Below, piece after piece: positions 1-9,477 of a stretch of DNA of 64,000 nt; within the stretch, counting starts at the first letter, position 1, and every line of letters begins with the position of its first letter. The translations under genes and the position numbers were made by a program. The stretch comes from an uncultured Pelagibacteraceae bacterium. Its GTDB lineage: Bacteria > Pseudomonadota > Alphaproteobacteria > Pelagibacterales > Pelagibacteraceae. The notes beneath the pieces are model-generated. The model was not told where the DNA came from. It saw only the letters and a program-made list of their open reading frames with translations, and made no database searches. The DNA is taken from NCBI GenBank assembly GCA_902562875.1, contig CACEVB010000003.1:1-64000 (forward strand). The letters are read 5' to 3'.

Positions 1-332
1 TTTAAATTATCAAAATTAAAATTATTTAATAAATTCTCTATTAAAATCTTTTTTAAATCTTCTGCATCCTCGTCTAGGTTAAATACCTCTTTTAATTTAA
101 TTAATTTTATTTTTTCTTGTATAGCTGAATTTATTGCAATTTTTTTAATTTCTGTACTAGACAAATTTTTAAGTTTATTATTAAAAGCAATTAAATAATT
201 TATTTCATTAACAATATCTTGATTAGTTATAATTTCTGTTTCAATCTTGAATTTTATCTCAACTTGACTACTAATTGCCTGATTTGAAGTTATAAATATT
301 AAAAATAATGATAAAACTACACTTCTTATCAT
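1..332 (-). CDS. surA: SurA-like periplasmic chaperone, N-terminal part (runs off window)
   Basis: Partial gene, not in the ORF track. The minus strand is open from an ATG at 332 to the window edge, giving about 110 residues. It begins MIRSVVLSLFLIFITSNQA, a signal peptide, followed by a segment with KIETEIITNQDIVNEINYL, which resembles the start of the SurA N-terminal domain (V-N-x-x-I-T-x-x-D). SurA is the periplasmic peptidyl-prolyl isomerase and chaperone for outer-membrane proteins such as LptD. Its start lies 1 nt after the lptD stop, and lptD-surA is a common proteobacterial gene pair. The PPIase domains would lie outside the window, so the call rests on the N-terminus and context. Confidence 0.75.
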   Translation of the reverse strand, partial: MIRSVVLSLFLIFITSNQAISSQVEIKFKIETEIITNQDIVNEINYLIAFNNKLKNLSSTEIKKIAINSAIQEKIKLIKLKEVFNLDEDAEDLKKILIENLLNNFNFDNL

Positions 333-333
333 T

Positions 334-2700
334 TTAGTTTATGTTTTGTGAATTTGTACCACCAAATGGTATTAACTTGATTGAGAAGAAAATATTCTCT
401 GATGGTTCAAAATCTGCATCTTTATAAAAGGATTTTTTATATTCTAGAGCTGCTATTAAACAATCATTTTTATATTCATAAATTACATCATAATATTCAG
501 TAAGATTTTGATCTAAATTCTTATTTGTTGAAAATCCTAAAGAACTATTTTTGTTCAATTTGAATGTAGTCTCATTTGATATATAACTCTTTTGACTAAT
601 TAAATTACTACTTTCTAAATAATTAAATTTAGTTACAAAATTATTTACTGATAAACCTGTTTCTATCAAATTGTAATTTGTCTCTTTTAAGTCTTTATCT
701 AATGCAAATGAGTAATTAAAATCTAATAACTCTGAAGTATTTAATGAAAGTTTACCAAATACATCAGATCTTTTATTACCAATGGAGGAATTTCTTGGTA
801 AATCTGAATTACCGTTTTTTCTAAAAACCTGACCAGCAGAAAAATTAATTAAATCTTTTTTATTTTCATTCTTTACTGAATAATCAAATCCTAAAGTAAG
901 AGACTCTCCACCCTCGACCATATCATTTCTATTTATTCTATTTTCATCAAATAAATCAATATAATCAATTCTATTGTCATCATTAATTATATTTTTTGTT
1001 TCAGTTGGACTAAATCTTGCAGATAATTTTGGGGTTAAATACTTTTCGTTATTACCAACTTTTTTTAATAGTGGAAATCCTAAATTATAATTTAAAGCTG
1101 ATAAAAATTTTTGATTTGTTTCACTTCCAAAATCATCAGACTTATCTCCATCAAAATTTATATTTTTTATTAATAAAGAAAAATTATTTGTTATCCCATT
1201 TTGTTTAACTTTTAGCATGGAATTGTATCTAAGATCATTTATAACTATACCCTCATATTTATTTGTATCATATTTTTTTTGGTAGCCTGAGGAATTAAAT
1301 AACAAATCTCCATTGTAACTACTAAATAAATTTTTTTCATAATTATAATTAGGGTATACGTATTCGTAAGCGTCAGAGTCTTTTTTTGATAGATCTTCAA
1401 ATATTTCAAAATTAATATTAAACATACTATCTTCATTTTCTTTTTCATATTCAATTAAACTATTTAAATAAGAATAGTTAGAAATTAATGGAGATTCTAT
1501 CTCATATTTTTTTAAATATGTTCTATCTGATGTTGTTTGAATATTAATTTTTAAAGTATCATTATTAATTGTTTTTAATATATTTCCAAAAAAATGTGAG
1601 TTTGTTGAATCATTTTTAAAATTAATACTATGATCTAAAATGTAGTTAGTATTTTTCTCTCTTTGTCTATATTCTGTTTGGAATAGTTTTTTATCATTAA
1701 AAAATAATCTTGGAGAGAAAGTTAAGTCTTTATTATCAGACAATACTTTGTAATAAGGTAACTGTAACGAACTCCCTAACAAACTTGAATTTTTTATCGA
1801 TGGAAGCAAAAATCCCGATTGTCTTTTTACAGTTGGATCTGGGTGAGAAATATATGGAAAATATAAAACTGGTACATCATATAAATTCAACCATGCATTT
1901 TTGTATGAAATTATTTTTTTCTTTTTATCATGTGTAATTTTCTCAGATTTTATTAACCACGGTGGACATTTATCTCCATCCCTAATCTTACAGGATGTAA
2001 ATACACCCTTTCGAATGATTGTTTTGTTTGGCGTATCATTAATTGAATTACCAAAAAGTCTAGGATCGTTTTCTTCATTACCTAGAATAGATTTATCAAA
2101 ATATACTTTGATATCCTTTCCAACAATTTCTTTTTTATTTAAATTTATAATACCCTCTTTAATTTTAAAATTATTACCTTCTATATCATCTAAGCTTAAA
2201 CTATTTACTTTTAGAATTTCTTTTATTAGATAAAAATTAAATTCTTTAAAAGTTAACTTATTTCCAAACTGATCTTCTAAAATAGATTTACTTTTTGAGG
2301 TTATTATCTCTTTTGATTTGTCGTATAAAATATCTGAAGATAACAATGTATATTTATTATCCAAAATTAATTTAGAGTCTCCATTGATGACTATTAATTG
2401 ATTTTTTTTGTCATATTTAATAAAATCTGAATTAATTTTAATATTTTTGTTTTTATCGAAATACTCAACATTTTCTCTAACTATCAAAATAGATTTATTT
2501 TTGTTTAGTGAAGTTTTATCACCTTTTATTAAAATATTGTTGTCCGTTTTTATTTCAACATTACCACTCGCTTCGATTTTGTTGCCTTTTTCGGTAATCT
2601 CTATTTTATTTGATTTTAAATTAAATTCCTCTGATATAGTACTTCGATCAAAGATTACAAAAAATATTATAAAAAAGAATATATAAAATTTACTTTTCAT
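334..2700 (-). CDS. lptD: LPS-assembly protein LptD
   Basis: Outer-membrane beta-barrel that inserts lipopolysaccharide into the outer leaflet. The 788-aa product has a signal peptide (residues 1-24), an N-terminal OstA/LptA-like repeat region (about 25-150) with alternating N/K/I beta strands, and a long C-terminal barrel. The segment SCKIRDGDKCPPWLIKS followed by YFPYISHPDPTVKRQSGFLLP is typical of LptD. Two cysteines lie in that segment and one near the C-terminus, compatible with the inter-domain disulfide of the family. It overlaps the end of lptG by 11 nt and is followed 1 nt later by surA, so lptF-lptG-lptD-surA is probably one transcript. Confidence 0.93.
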   Translation of the reverse strand: MKSKFYIFFFIIFFVIFDRSTISEEFNLKSNKIEITEKGNKIEASGNVEIKTDNNILIKGDKTSLNKNKSILIVRENVEYFDKNKNIKINSDFIKYDKKNQLIVINGDSKLILDNKYTLLSSDILYDKSKEIITSKSKSILEDQFGNKLTFKEFNFYLIKEILKVNSLSLDDIEGNNFKIKEGIINLNKKEIVGKDIKVYFDKSILGNEENDPRLFGNSINDTPNKTIIRKGVFTSCKIRDGDKCPPWLIKSEKITHDKKKKIISYKNAWLNLYDVPVLYFPYISHPDPTVKRQSGFLLPSIKNSSLLGSSLQLPYYKVLSDNKDLTFSPRLFFNDKKLFQTEYRQREKNTNYILDHSINFKNDSTNSHFFGNILKTINNDTLKINIQTTSDRTYLKKYEIESPLISNYSYLNSLIEYEKENEDSMFNINFEIFEDLSKKDSDAYEYVYPNYNYEKNLFSSYNGDLLFNSSGYQKKYDTNKYEGIVINDLRYNSMLKVKQNGITNNFSLLIKNINFDGDKSDDFGSETNQKFLSALNYNLGFPLLKKVGNNEKYLTPKLSARFSPTETKNIINDDNRIDYIDLFDENRINRNDMVEGGESLTLGFDYSVKNENKKDLINFSAGQVFRKNGNSDLPRNSSIGNKRSDVFGKLSLNTSELLDFNYSFALDKDLKETNYNLIETGLSVNNFVTKFNYLESSNLISQKSYISNETTFKLNKNSSLGFSTNKNLDQNLTEYYDVIYEYKNDCLIAALEYKKSFYKDADFEPSENIFFSIKLIPFGGTNSQNIN

Positions 2701-3775
2701 TTATTTTCAAAATACCCACAACTGATACCATGGTTAATATAATTATTGGAAACCATATGGATAACATTATAGGTATTCGCTCATTTATGCCCATCACATT
2801 AAAAAAATAATTTATATAATAAATTATTACAGATAACAAAATACCCATCACAATATTTAAAATTTTTGATTTATTGTATTTGGTATTTAACATTAATATT
2901 GAACCTAGAACTATCATTATTACAAGGTAAATAGGTAAAGCAACTAATTTATTTATGTAACTTTCTATATCTACTGTTGAGTATCCTAATGACTCATAAT
3001 CTTTATATAAATCTAAAAGTTGAAATAAATTTAATGAGGACAAATTAGAAAAAAGGTTGTTGATTTTTTCTAAATTAAAATTACTTTTAATTAATATTCT
3101 TTCTTCTTCACTTTTTTTACCGTTAGTTTCGAAGATTTTAACATCTTCTGCGATCCATATATTCGAGTTAATATCAATTTTTTTTGCCGAAATAGTTTTT
3201 AAAAGAGTAAAATTATTGTCTAATTTACTTATTGAAACATTCTTTAAAAAATTTCTTTCTATCTGTTCAGCATTAACTATATTAATAATATCGTTAATTT
3301 CATCTTTTATCCAAAGACCGTCCTCATTTATTACTGCTAAATATTTATTATCTTCAGTAAAACTATTCTTAAAGCTGAGATAATTATTTTTTAAATTTGA
3401 GGAAATTGTATAATAACCAAAGATTAGAAAGAGGCCAAAAATTGTAGTTATAATTGAAATTATTTTAACTATATCAGAATTTTTTACTCCATAATTTTTA
3501 AAAATAAGCAATTCATCTCTGTCATATAAATGTAAAAAAAACATCTGAGTTGTTATTAAAAAAATAAACGGAAAAATTTCAAATAATATTGACGGAAGAT
3601 TTAATATCGTAAAAAAAATTGGATAATATAAATTAAGTTTCATACCGTCAAAAAATTTAATTTCTTCTAAGATATTTAAAATAAATGTAAGACTTGCAAA
3701 AATTGTAGTCACAATAATTAAATTTTTACAATAAAGTTTTACTAGATACTCTTGGTGTATTTTTAAAACAGCCAT
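2690..3775 (-). CDS. lptG: LPS export permease LptG
   Basis: YjgP/YjgQ-family inner-membrane permease of the LptB2FG transporter, which extracts LPS from the inner membrane. The 361-aa protein has the family architecture: about three N-terminal membrane helices, a periplasmic beta-rich domain (about 130-270) and three C-terminal helices. MAVLKIHQEYLVKLYCKNLI at the N-terminus and the conserved Y-x-R-x-N/D-E-L-like segment YDRDELLIFKNYG near residue 85 support the family. Assignment as LptG rather than LptF rests on gene order, since it is the second permease, next to lptD. It starts 1 nt after the lptF stop. Confidence 0.88.
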   Translation of the reverse strand: MAVLKIHQEYLVKLYCKNLIIVTTIFASLTFILNILEEIKFFDGMKLNLYYPIFFTILNLPSILFEIFPFIFLITTQMFFLHLYDRDELLIFKNYGVKNSDIVKIISIITTIFGLFLIFGYYTISSNLKNNYLSFKNSFTEDNKYLAVINEDGLWIKDEINDIINIVNAEQIERNFLKNVSISKLDNNFTLLKTISAKKIDINSNIWIAEDVKIFETNGKKSEEERILIKSNFNLEKINNLFSNLSSLNLFQLLDLYKDYESLGYSTVDIESYINKLVALPIYLVIMIVLGSILMLNTKYNKSKILNIVMGILLSVIIYYINYFFNVMGINERIPIMLSIWFPIIILTMVSVVGILKINEK

Positions 3776-3776
3776 A

Positions 3777-4892
3777 TTAATGTTTTAACCTCAATTGTAA
3801 AAAAATATAAAAAATTATGGAAAATAAAAAAGGTAAAAAAATTGTAAATAAATTTTTAATATCCAAATTACCTATATATTGAGATAAAATTTGAGATAAA
3901 ATTATTAAAAAAACACCTGTTATAAATAAAATAATTTTCAAATGTGTTAAACCTGCCTCTCTATCAGATTTTAAGGCTAAACATGAACCAATCATAGCTA
4001 AAATTATTATATAAAAAGGAACTACAGATCTTTTATAAAGTTCTTCTGCTATATTTTTAAAACTTTTAAAATTACATTCTAAATATTTATCAGAGAAGAT
4101 TGTTTTGCTAATTTTAATAGATAATATACATTTTAATAGTAACTTTGAAGGCAGTTCTTGAATTTTAGGATGAACCGTTGTTTTAGTCGAATAGTCTGAT
4201 AGATTTATTTGTGTAGTATCGTATGATAATATATTTATTCCTTCATTATTTTTATCAACAATATTACCGTTATAAAGTTCTAAAAAAAATTTATCATCTA
4301 TTTTTTTTATTACTCCTTTTCTAGCTGAAATTATTTTTGAATTTTCTTTATCAGTATTATCTTTTAAATATATATTAATAAATTCACCTTTATTATTTTT
4401 TTTTTCAATAAAAACTGTCAAGTTTTCGACTGTATTTACAAATTTTTTTGATTTTATGAGAGATGGTAAATAATCTATATTTGAAGATCTAATATACGAC
4501 CTAGCTATGTCTTGAGTTTTTGGAACAATAAATAGATTAAGTATTAAATGAAATAATACAATAATTGTCGAAAATTTTATTATAAAGTTAAAAAAATCTC
4601 TTTTTTTTATTCCGTTAATCCAAAAAATAATCAATTCATTTCTGTTTTCGTATTTTATAATTGTATAAAAAAGTGATAAGAAAAACATAAATATTAGAAG
4701 TCTAGATATAATTTTTGGAAAATTTAGTAATGTATAATAAAAATATATTTTAAAACTATGTCCATCTTCTGAGACGAAATCCAAATAATTTACAGCCTGT
4801 ATAACCCAAACAATAAGACTTAGGCTTACTGAGCTTATTATAAAAAATGAAACTGTATCAAAAAAAAATTTTCTAAATATTAATTTTTCCAT
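3777..4892 (-). CDS. lptF: LPS export permease LptF
   Basis: First of two tandem YjgP/YjgQ permeases (371 aa). It has N-terminal membrane helices, the cytoplasmic loop KYENRNELIIFWINGIKK that resembles the LptB-contacting coupling region, a periplasmic beta-jellyroll-like middle domain, and C-terminal helices (about 285-368). It forms the LPS transporter with LptG and the ATPase LptB, which is not in this window. It is transcribed divergently from pepA across a 58-nt AT-rich gap, so this gap probably carries promoters for both. Confidence 0.88.
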   Translation of the reverse strand: MEKLIFRKFFFDTVSFFIISSVSLSLIVWVIQAVNYLDFVSEDGHSFKIYFYYTLLNFPKIISRLLIFMFFLSLFYTIIKYENRNELIIFWINGIKKRDFFNFIIKFSTIIVLFHLILNLFIVPKTQDIARSYIRSSNIDYLPSLIKSKKFVNTVENLTVFIEKKNNKGEFINIYLKDNTDKENSKIISARKGVIKKIDDKFFLELYNGNIVDKNNEGINILSYDTTQINLSDYSTKTTVHPKIQELPSKLLLKCILSIKISKTIFSDKYLECNFKSFKNIAEELYKRSVVPFYIIILAMIGSCLALKSDREAGLTHLKIILFITGVFLIILSQILSQYIGNLDIKNLFTIFLPFLFSIIFYIFLQLRLKH

Positions 4893-4950
4893 TGAAATTA
4901 GCTTATATTAAACATATATAGTTCAACTTTAAGTATATATTTTAAAATTT

Positions 4951-6411
4951 ATGTCTGTTCAAGTCGTCTATAATAGAAGAATTAAATCAACAAAAAAGGG
5001 TATTATAGCCTTATTTGTAGATGAAAAACATAAATTTATTTCTATAGATGGACTTTTAAATAATAAAGAAAATTCTTACCTAAAAAATATTCTTAAAGAG
5101 AAAAAAGGGGATAAAAAAAATATATTCTCAATTAATTTAAATGAAAAAAAAACTGCTGTAATAATACCAGCAGATAATAATGCATCTACAAACGACATAG
5201 AGAATCTTGGTGCAAAATTCTATGACTTTCTTAGTAAAGAGATTATAACAAATATTACACTTGATAACTCTATTATGTCAAAAAAAAATGATTTCAATTT
5301 TATTGATCATTTTTTACATGGTATAAAATTAAAATCATATAAATTTGAGATTTATAAAACGAAAAAAAATAAAAATCCTATTAGGATTGAATTAATATCA
5401 AAATCTATAATGAAAAAATCAAAAAAATTTGAGGCTTTGGAGCAAGGAATTTTTCTAACTAGAGATTTAGTATCTGAACCTGGAAATATTTTACATCCTG
5501 ATGAATACGCAAAAAGACTTAAAAATTTAAGAAAATATGGTTTGAAAATAACAATATACGACAAAAACAAATTAAAGAAACTAGGATGCAGAGCTTTATT
5601 AGGTGTTGGCCAAGGAAGTATACGAGGCACATATATGGTAGTAATGGAGTGGAAAGGTTTAAAAAAAAATTCTAAACCATTAAGTTTTATTGGTAAAGGT
5701 GTTTGTTTTGATACAGGGGGTATTTCTCTTAAACCAGCAAAATTTATGGAAGATATGACCTACGATATGGCAGGATCTGCAGTCGTAGTAGGTTTAATGA
5801 AAAATTTAGCTTTAAGAAAAGCAAAAATAAATGCCATAGGAGTAGTTGGTCTTGTAGAAAATATGCCCGGTGGCAATGCACAAAGACCTGGGGATATTGT
5901 TAAATCATTTTCAGGTAAAACAATAGAAATCTTAAATACAGATGCAGAGGGAAGGTTGGTTTTGGCTGATATTATGGCCTTTACTGAAAAAAAATACAAT
6001 CCATCCTTAATGATTGACTTAGCCACATTAACTGGTGCGATTATAGTTTCTCTAGGCTCAGAATATTCTGGTCTTTTTTCAAACAATGATAAATTGTCGA
6101 ACCAACTATTTATTAGTGGCAATAACGTAGATGAAAAAGTGTGGAGAATGCCCCTTCATAAAAATTACGATAAATTAATTAATTCCCCAAACGCCGATAT
6201 GCAAAATATTAATTATGTTGGAGGAGCAGGCTCGACAACTGCAGCTCAATTCTTACAAAGATTCGTTTCTAAAAATACTCCATGGGCACACCTTGACATT
6301 GCTGGAATGGCTTTTTCTAAATATGGAGGCGCATTAAATCCGAGTGGAGCAACTGGTTATGGAGTTAGACTTTTAAATAAGTTTATAGAGGATTATTATG
6401 AATCAAATTGA
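4951..6411 (+). CDS. pepA: Leucyl aminopeptidase (M17 family)
   Basis: Cytosolic di-metal aminopeptidase that removes N-terminal residues from peptides. At 486 aa it matches the usual PepA length. The M17 signature NTDAEGRLVLAD is at about residue 329. The metal-binding and catalytic segment GKGVCFDTGGISLKP is near 248, followed by DMAGSAVV. The N-terminal domain (1-160) is divergent and lysine-rich. In many proteobacteria pepA lies next to lptF in divergent orientation, as here. The downstream ndk begins inside its last 14 nt, indicating translational coupling. Confidence 0.95.
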   Translation: MSVQVVYNRRIKSTKKGIIALFVDEKHKFISIDGLLNNKENSYLKNILKEKKGDKKNIFSINLNEKKTAVIIPADNNASTNDIENLGAKFYDFLSKEIITNITLDNSIMSKKNDFNFIDHFLHGIKLKSYKFEIYKTKKNKNPIRIELISKSIMKKSKKFEALEQGIFLTRDLVSEPGNILHPDEYAKRLKNLRKYGLKITIYDKNKLKKLGCRALLGVGQGSIRGTYMVVMEWKGLKKNSKPLSFIGKGVCFDTGGISLKPAKFMEDMTYDMAGSAVVVGLMKNLALRKAKINAIGVVGLVENMPGGNAQRPGDIVKSFSGKTIEILNTDAEGRLVLADIMAFTEKKYNPSLMIDLATLTGAIIVSLGSEYSGLFSNNDKLSNQLFISGNNVDEKVWRMPLHKNYDKLINSPNADMQNINYVGGAGSTTAAQFLQRFVSKNTPWAHLDIAGMAFSKYGGALNPSGATGYGVRLLNKFIEDYYESN

Positions 6412-6808
6412 AAAAACACTATCAATAATTAAACCAGATGCTATTGAAAGGAATTTATCTGAAGATATAAAATCTATTTTTTTAAAAAACGGATTTCAAA
6501 TTTTAAATGAAAAAAAAATTAAAATATCCAAAGAAGAAGCTGAACAATTTTATCTAGTCCATCAATCTAAGCCGTTTTATAATGAATTATGTAATTATTT
6601 ATCCTCTGGGCCAATTTTAGTAATGATATTAACTAAGGAAAACGCAGTATCTGAAAATAGAGCATTGATGGGTGCAACCGACCCAAAAGATGCAAAAGAA
6701 GGTACTATTAGAAAAAAATATGGTCTTTCAATAGATAAAAATTCAGTTCATGGTTCAGATAGTACAGAAAATGCTGTCAAGGAAATAAATTTTTTTTTCA
6801 AAGATTAA
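6398..6808 (+). CDS. ndk: Nucleoside diphosphate kinase
   Basis: Transfers the gamma-phosphate of ATP to NDPs through a phospho-histidine. The 136-aa protein has the N-terminal EKTLSIIKPDAIERN and the active-site segment NSVHGSDSTENA, with the catalytic histidine near residue 118. G-x-T-D-P/K-x-A (GATDPKDAKEGTIR) is also present. It overlaps pepA by 14 nt and its stop interleaves with that of convergent purN in a shared TTAA at 6805-6808. Confidence 0.97.
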   Translation: MNQIEKTLSIIKPDAIERNLSEDIKSIFLKNGFQILNEKKIKISKEEAEQFYLVHQSKPFYNELCNYLSSGPILVMILTKENAVSENRALMGATDPKDAKEGTIRKKYGLSIDKNSVHGSDSTENAVKEINFFFKD

Positions 6809-7380
6809 TTATTTTTTTTAAAAATTTTATCTATAGATTTAGGATAAATTATATGTTCAAGTTTTCGTACTTTTTTGGCTAAACTATGTATAGTTTCTCC
6901 ACGAGTAATTTTAGTTTTGCTCTGCAAAATTATTTTCCCAGAATCTAATTTTTTTGTAACATAATGGACGGTGCAACCAGAAAATTTTTCTTTATTTTTT
7001 AAAACTCTTTCATGGGTATTTAAACCCTTATATTTAGGCAATAAAGACGGATGAATATTAATAATCTTGTTTTTAAAAAATTTAATGAAATTTTCTGAAA
7101 GAACTCTCATAAAACCAGCTAGACAAATAAAACATATATTTTTTTTAATTAAATAATCTTTGACTTTTTTTTCAAATTCTTTTTTATTTTTATAATTTAC
7201 TATCTTGTATTCTATATTATATTTTTTAGCATAATTTAAACCATTAGCTTTCGGATTATCAGATAAAACTAAATTTATCGAAATTGGGGAATTTTTTTTT
7301 TTGGAAAATTTAATTAAATTTAAAAGATTTGATCCTCTACCAGAAATAAAAACTACAGTATTTTTCTTTATTAAGTCCAA
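6805..7380 (-). CDS. purN: Phosphoribosylglycinamide formyltransferase (GART)
   Basis: Third step of purine synthesis: 10-formyl-THF-dependent formylation of GAR. The 191-aa product shows the phosphate loop ISGRGSNLLNLIKF at the N-terminus, the active-site stretch IINIHPSLLPKYKGLNTHERVL and the downstream catalytic Asp in GCTVHYVTKKLDSG. It overlaps the end of purM by 10 nt, making a purM-purN operon on the minus strand. Confidence 0.95.
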   Translation of the reverse strand: MDLIKKNTVVFISGRGSNLLNLIKFSKKKNSPISINLVLSDNPKANGLNYAKKYNIEYKIVNYKNKKEFEKKVKDYLIKKNICFICLAGFMRVLSENFIKFFKNKIINIHPSLLPKYKGLNTHERVLKNKEKFSGCTVHYVTKKLDSGKIILQSKTKITRGETIHSLAKKVRKLEHIIYPKSIDKIFKKNN

Positions 7381-8396
7381 GATATTCTATTCTTTAAATT
7401 CACTGGATTTTTTGCCTTTATTATTTTACCAATTATATATGGTTGATATTTTTTATTAAAGTATTTTTTAATTAATTTAAAATTGTCCTCTTTTGCTATT
7501 AAACAAAAACCAACGCCGCAATTAAATGTCATATGCATTTCACTATCACTAACTCCTTTGGATTTAATCCAATTAAAAATTTTTTTTGTTTTAATTTTAT
7601 TTAAATCAATTTCAGCACATAACCCTTTTGGTATTACTCTTTTAATATTATCTTTAAGCCCTCCACCAGTAATATTTGCACATGCGTTAATCAATTTTTT
7701 CTCGTTTAATCTAAGTATCTCGTCTACATAAATTTTAGTAGGTCTTAACAGTTCTTTTTTTAAAAAATTATTTTTGATAATACTTATTTTTCTTTTTTTT
7801 AATATATTTCTAATCAAAGAGAAACCATTTGAGTGCAATCCAGAGGATGGAATTGCTATAATGATATTATTTTTTTTAATTTTATTTCCTATAATAATTT
7901 TTTTTTTGTTTATAAATCCAATTGCAAAACCTGCTAAATCAAATTTATTTCTTGAATATGTACCTGGCATTTCAGCTGTTTCACCACCTAGTAACTCACA
8001 ACCCGCAATTTTACATCCATTTACAATTCCTGAGATTATTAATTTAAGTTTTTTTAAATTTATTCTATCAATTGAAATATAATCTAAAAAAAAATAAGGT
8101 TTTGCGCCTTGCACAATTAAATCATTAACTGACATTGCAACTAGGTCAATACCTATAGTGTCAAATTTATTTAATTGATTAGCAATTTCTAATTTAGTTC
8201 CTACTCCATCTGTACTTGCAGCTAAAAAAAGGTTTTTATTATTAGGAATTTTAGATAATGATCCAAAACCACCAATATTCTTAAAATTAACACTTTTTTT
8301 AGTTTCTTTAACCCTAGATGCTATATATTTTACAAACATATCTGCAGCTTTTATGTTAACTCCACTTTTCTTGTATGTTAAAGATTTAGTTTTCAT
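7371..8396 (-). CDS. purM: Phosphoribosylformylglycinamidine cyclo-ligase (AIR synthetase)
   Basis: ATP-dependent ring closure of FGAM to AIR in purine synthesis. The 341-aa product carries the family motifs GGFGSLSKIP, AASTDGVGTKLEIA, CELLGGETAEMPGTYS and NITGGGLKDNIKRVIP in the right order. It is followed by purN with an overlap. Its ATG overlaps, on the opposite strand, the probable ATG of the DUF2066 gene inside one CATG tetranucleotide (8394-8397), so its promoter must lie within that neighbour. Confidence 0.96.
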   Translation of the reverse strand: MKTKSLTYKKSGVNIKAADMFVKYIASRVKETKKSVNFKNIGGFGSLSKIPNNKNLFLAASTDGVGTKLEIANQLNKFDTIGIDLVAMSVNDLIVQGAKPYFFLDYISIDRINLKKLKLIISGIVNGCKIAGCELLGGETAEMPGTYSRNKFDLAGFAIGFINKKKIIIGNKIKKNNIIIAIPSSGLHSNGFSLIRNILKKRKISIIKNNFLKKELLRPTKIYVDEILRLNEKKLINACANITGGGLKDNIKRVIPKGLCAEIDLNKIKTKKIFNWIKSKGVSDSEMHMTFNCGVGFCLIAKEDNFKLIKKYFNKKYQPYIIGKIIKAKNPVNLKNRISWT

Positions 8397-9477
8397 GATT
8401 TTTAATTTTTTATTTAAAATATTCTATCCTAAAAATATATATAATTTTTTCCAAATTTTGTTTATTTATTTTATATTGTTTTCAACAACAGATGTACTAG
8501 GCAAAACTTATACAGTTGAAAATATTGAAATAACTGAACCATACAACTTATCATTTGATAAAGAAAAAGTTACTGATAAAGCGTTTATATCAGCATTTAA
8601 AGTTTTAAAATCTAGAATTTTAATATCTGGTGATCACAAAAAAGCAAAAATATCTAATCTAAAAAATATCAAACCTATGATCGATTCGTTTTCAATTGAT
8701 GATGAAACTTTTATTAATAACAATTATAGCGCAAGATTTGACGTTATATTTAATAAAAAAAAAATTATAAATTATTACAACAACCAAAATATAATTACCT
8801 CAATACCAAAAAAAAAAAATATTTTGTTTTTACCAATACTTATAGATTTAAATAAAAATGAATTATTTATTTACAAAGATAATATATTTTTTGAGAAATG
8901 GAATAACAAAATAAACCAAAATTTTTTGTTAAATTACTTATTTTTGACTGAAGATTTAGATGACATAAAACTAATTCAGGACAATTTAGATAATATAGAA
9001 AATTATAATTTTAAAGAGTTATTAAATAAGTACAATTCTACAGAGTACATAGTTTGTATTATTTTTAAAGATCAATCTAATGTTAAAATCCTTTCGAAAA
9101 TTAATCTAAGCCAACAGTTATCTGTATCTAGTTTAACATTTAATGATGTTAGACTAGGAGATGATAATACAATTGATGATTTAATTTACAAACTCAAAAT
9201 TAATTATGATGATAAATGGAAAATACAAAATCAGATTAATACAGCAATCAAACTAAATTTAACTGTATCTATTAAATCTGATAAATTAAAAAAAATAAAA
9301 TTGTTTGAAAAAAAATTATATAATACCGACTTAGTTCACAACTTTGAAATTTTTAAAATATCCAGTTTTAATACTATTTATAAAATAGTATATAATGGAA
9401 CACCTAATAAGTTTATAAATTCATTTGGTAAAATATTTGATCTAGATATTTCAAAGGAGATTTGGGAAATTAAATGA
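8395..9477 (+). CDS. DUF2066-like protein, probable exported/membrane-anchored
   Basis: About 360 aa. I prefer the ATG at 8395 over the track's 8353, because 8353 would put 14 extra codons deep inside divergent purM. The N-terminus contains a hydrophobic segment (NFFQILFIYFILFSTTDVLG) that looks like a signal peptide or anchor, followed by KTYTVENIEITEPYNLSFDKEKVTDKAFISAF, typical of the DUF2066 start. Function is unknown. The order DUF2066-hda next to purMN is a recurring alphaproteobacterial arrangement, which is the main support for the family name. It overlaps hda by 4 nt (ATGA). Confidence 0.7.
   Translation: MIFNFLFKIFYPKNIYNFFQILFIYFILFSTTDVLGKTYTVENIEITEPYNLSFDKEKVTDKAFISAFKVLKSRILISGDHKKAKISNLKNIKPMIDSFSIDDETFINNNYSARFDVIFNKKKIINYYNNQNIITSIPKKKNILFLPILIDLNKNELFIYKDNIFFEKWNNKINQNFLLNYLFLTEDLDDIKLIQDNLDNIENYNFKELLNKYNSTEYIVCIIFKDQSNVKILSKINLSQQLSVSSLTFNDVRLGDDNTIDDLIYKLKINYDDKWKIQNQINTAIKLNLTVSIKSDKLKKIKLFEKKLYNTDLVHNFEIFKISSFNTIYKIVYNGTPNKFINSFGKIFDLDISKEIWEIK

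Noticed and set aside
5352-6122. Minus-strand ORFs of 92 and 120 aa inside pepA
   Set aside because: Shadow frames of a clear pepA coding sequence; no motifs, no plausible start signals.
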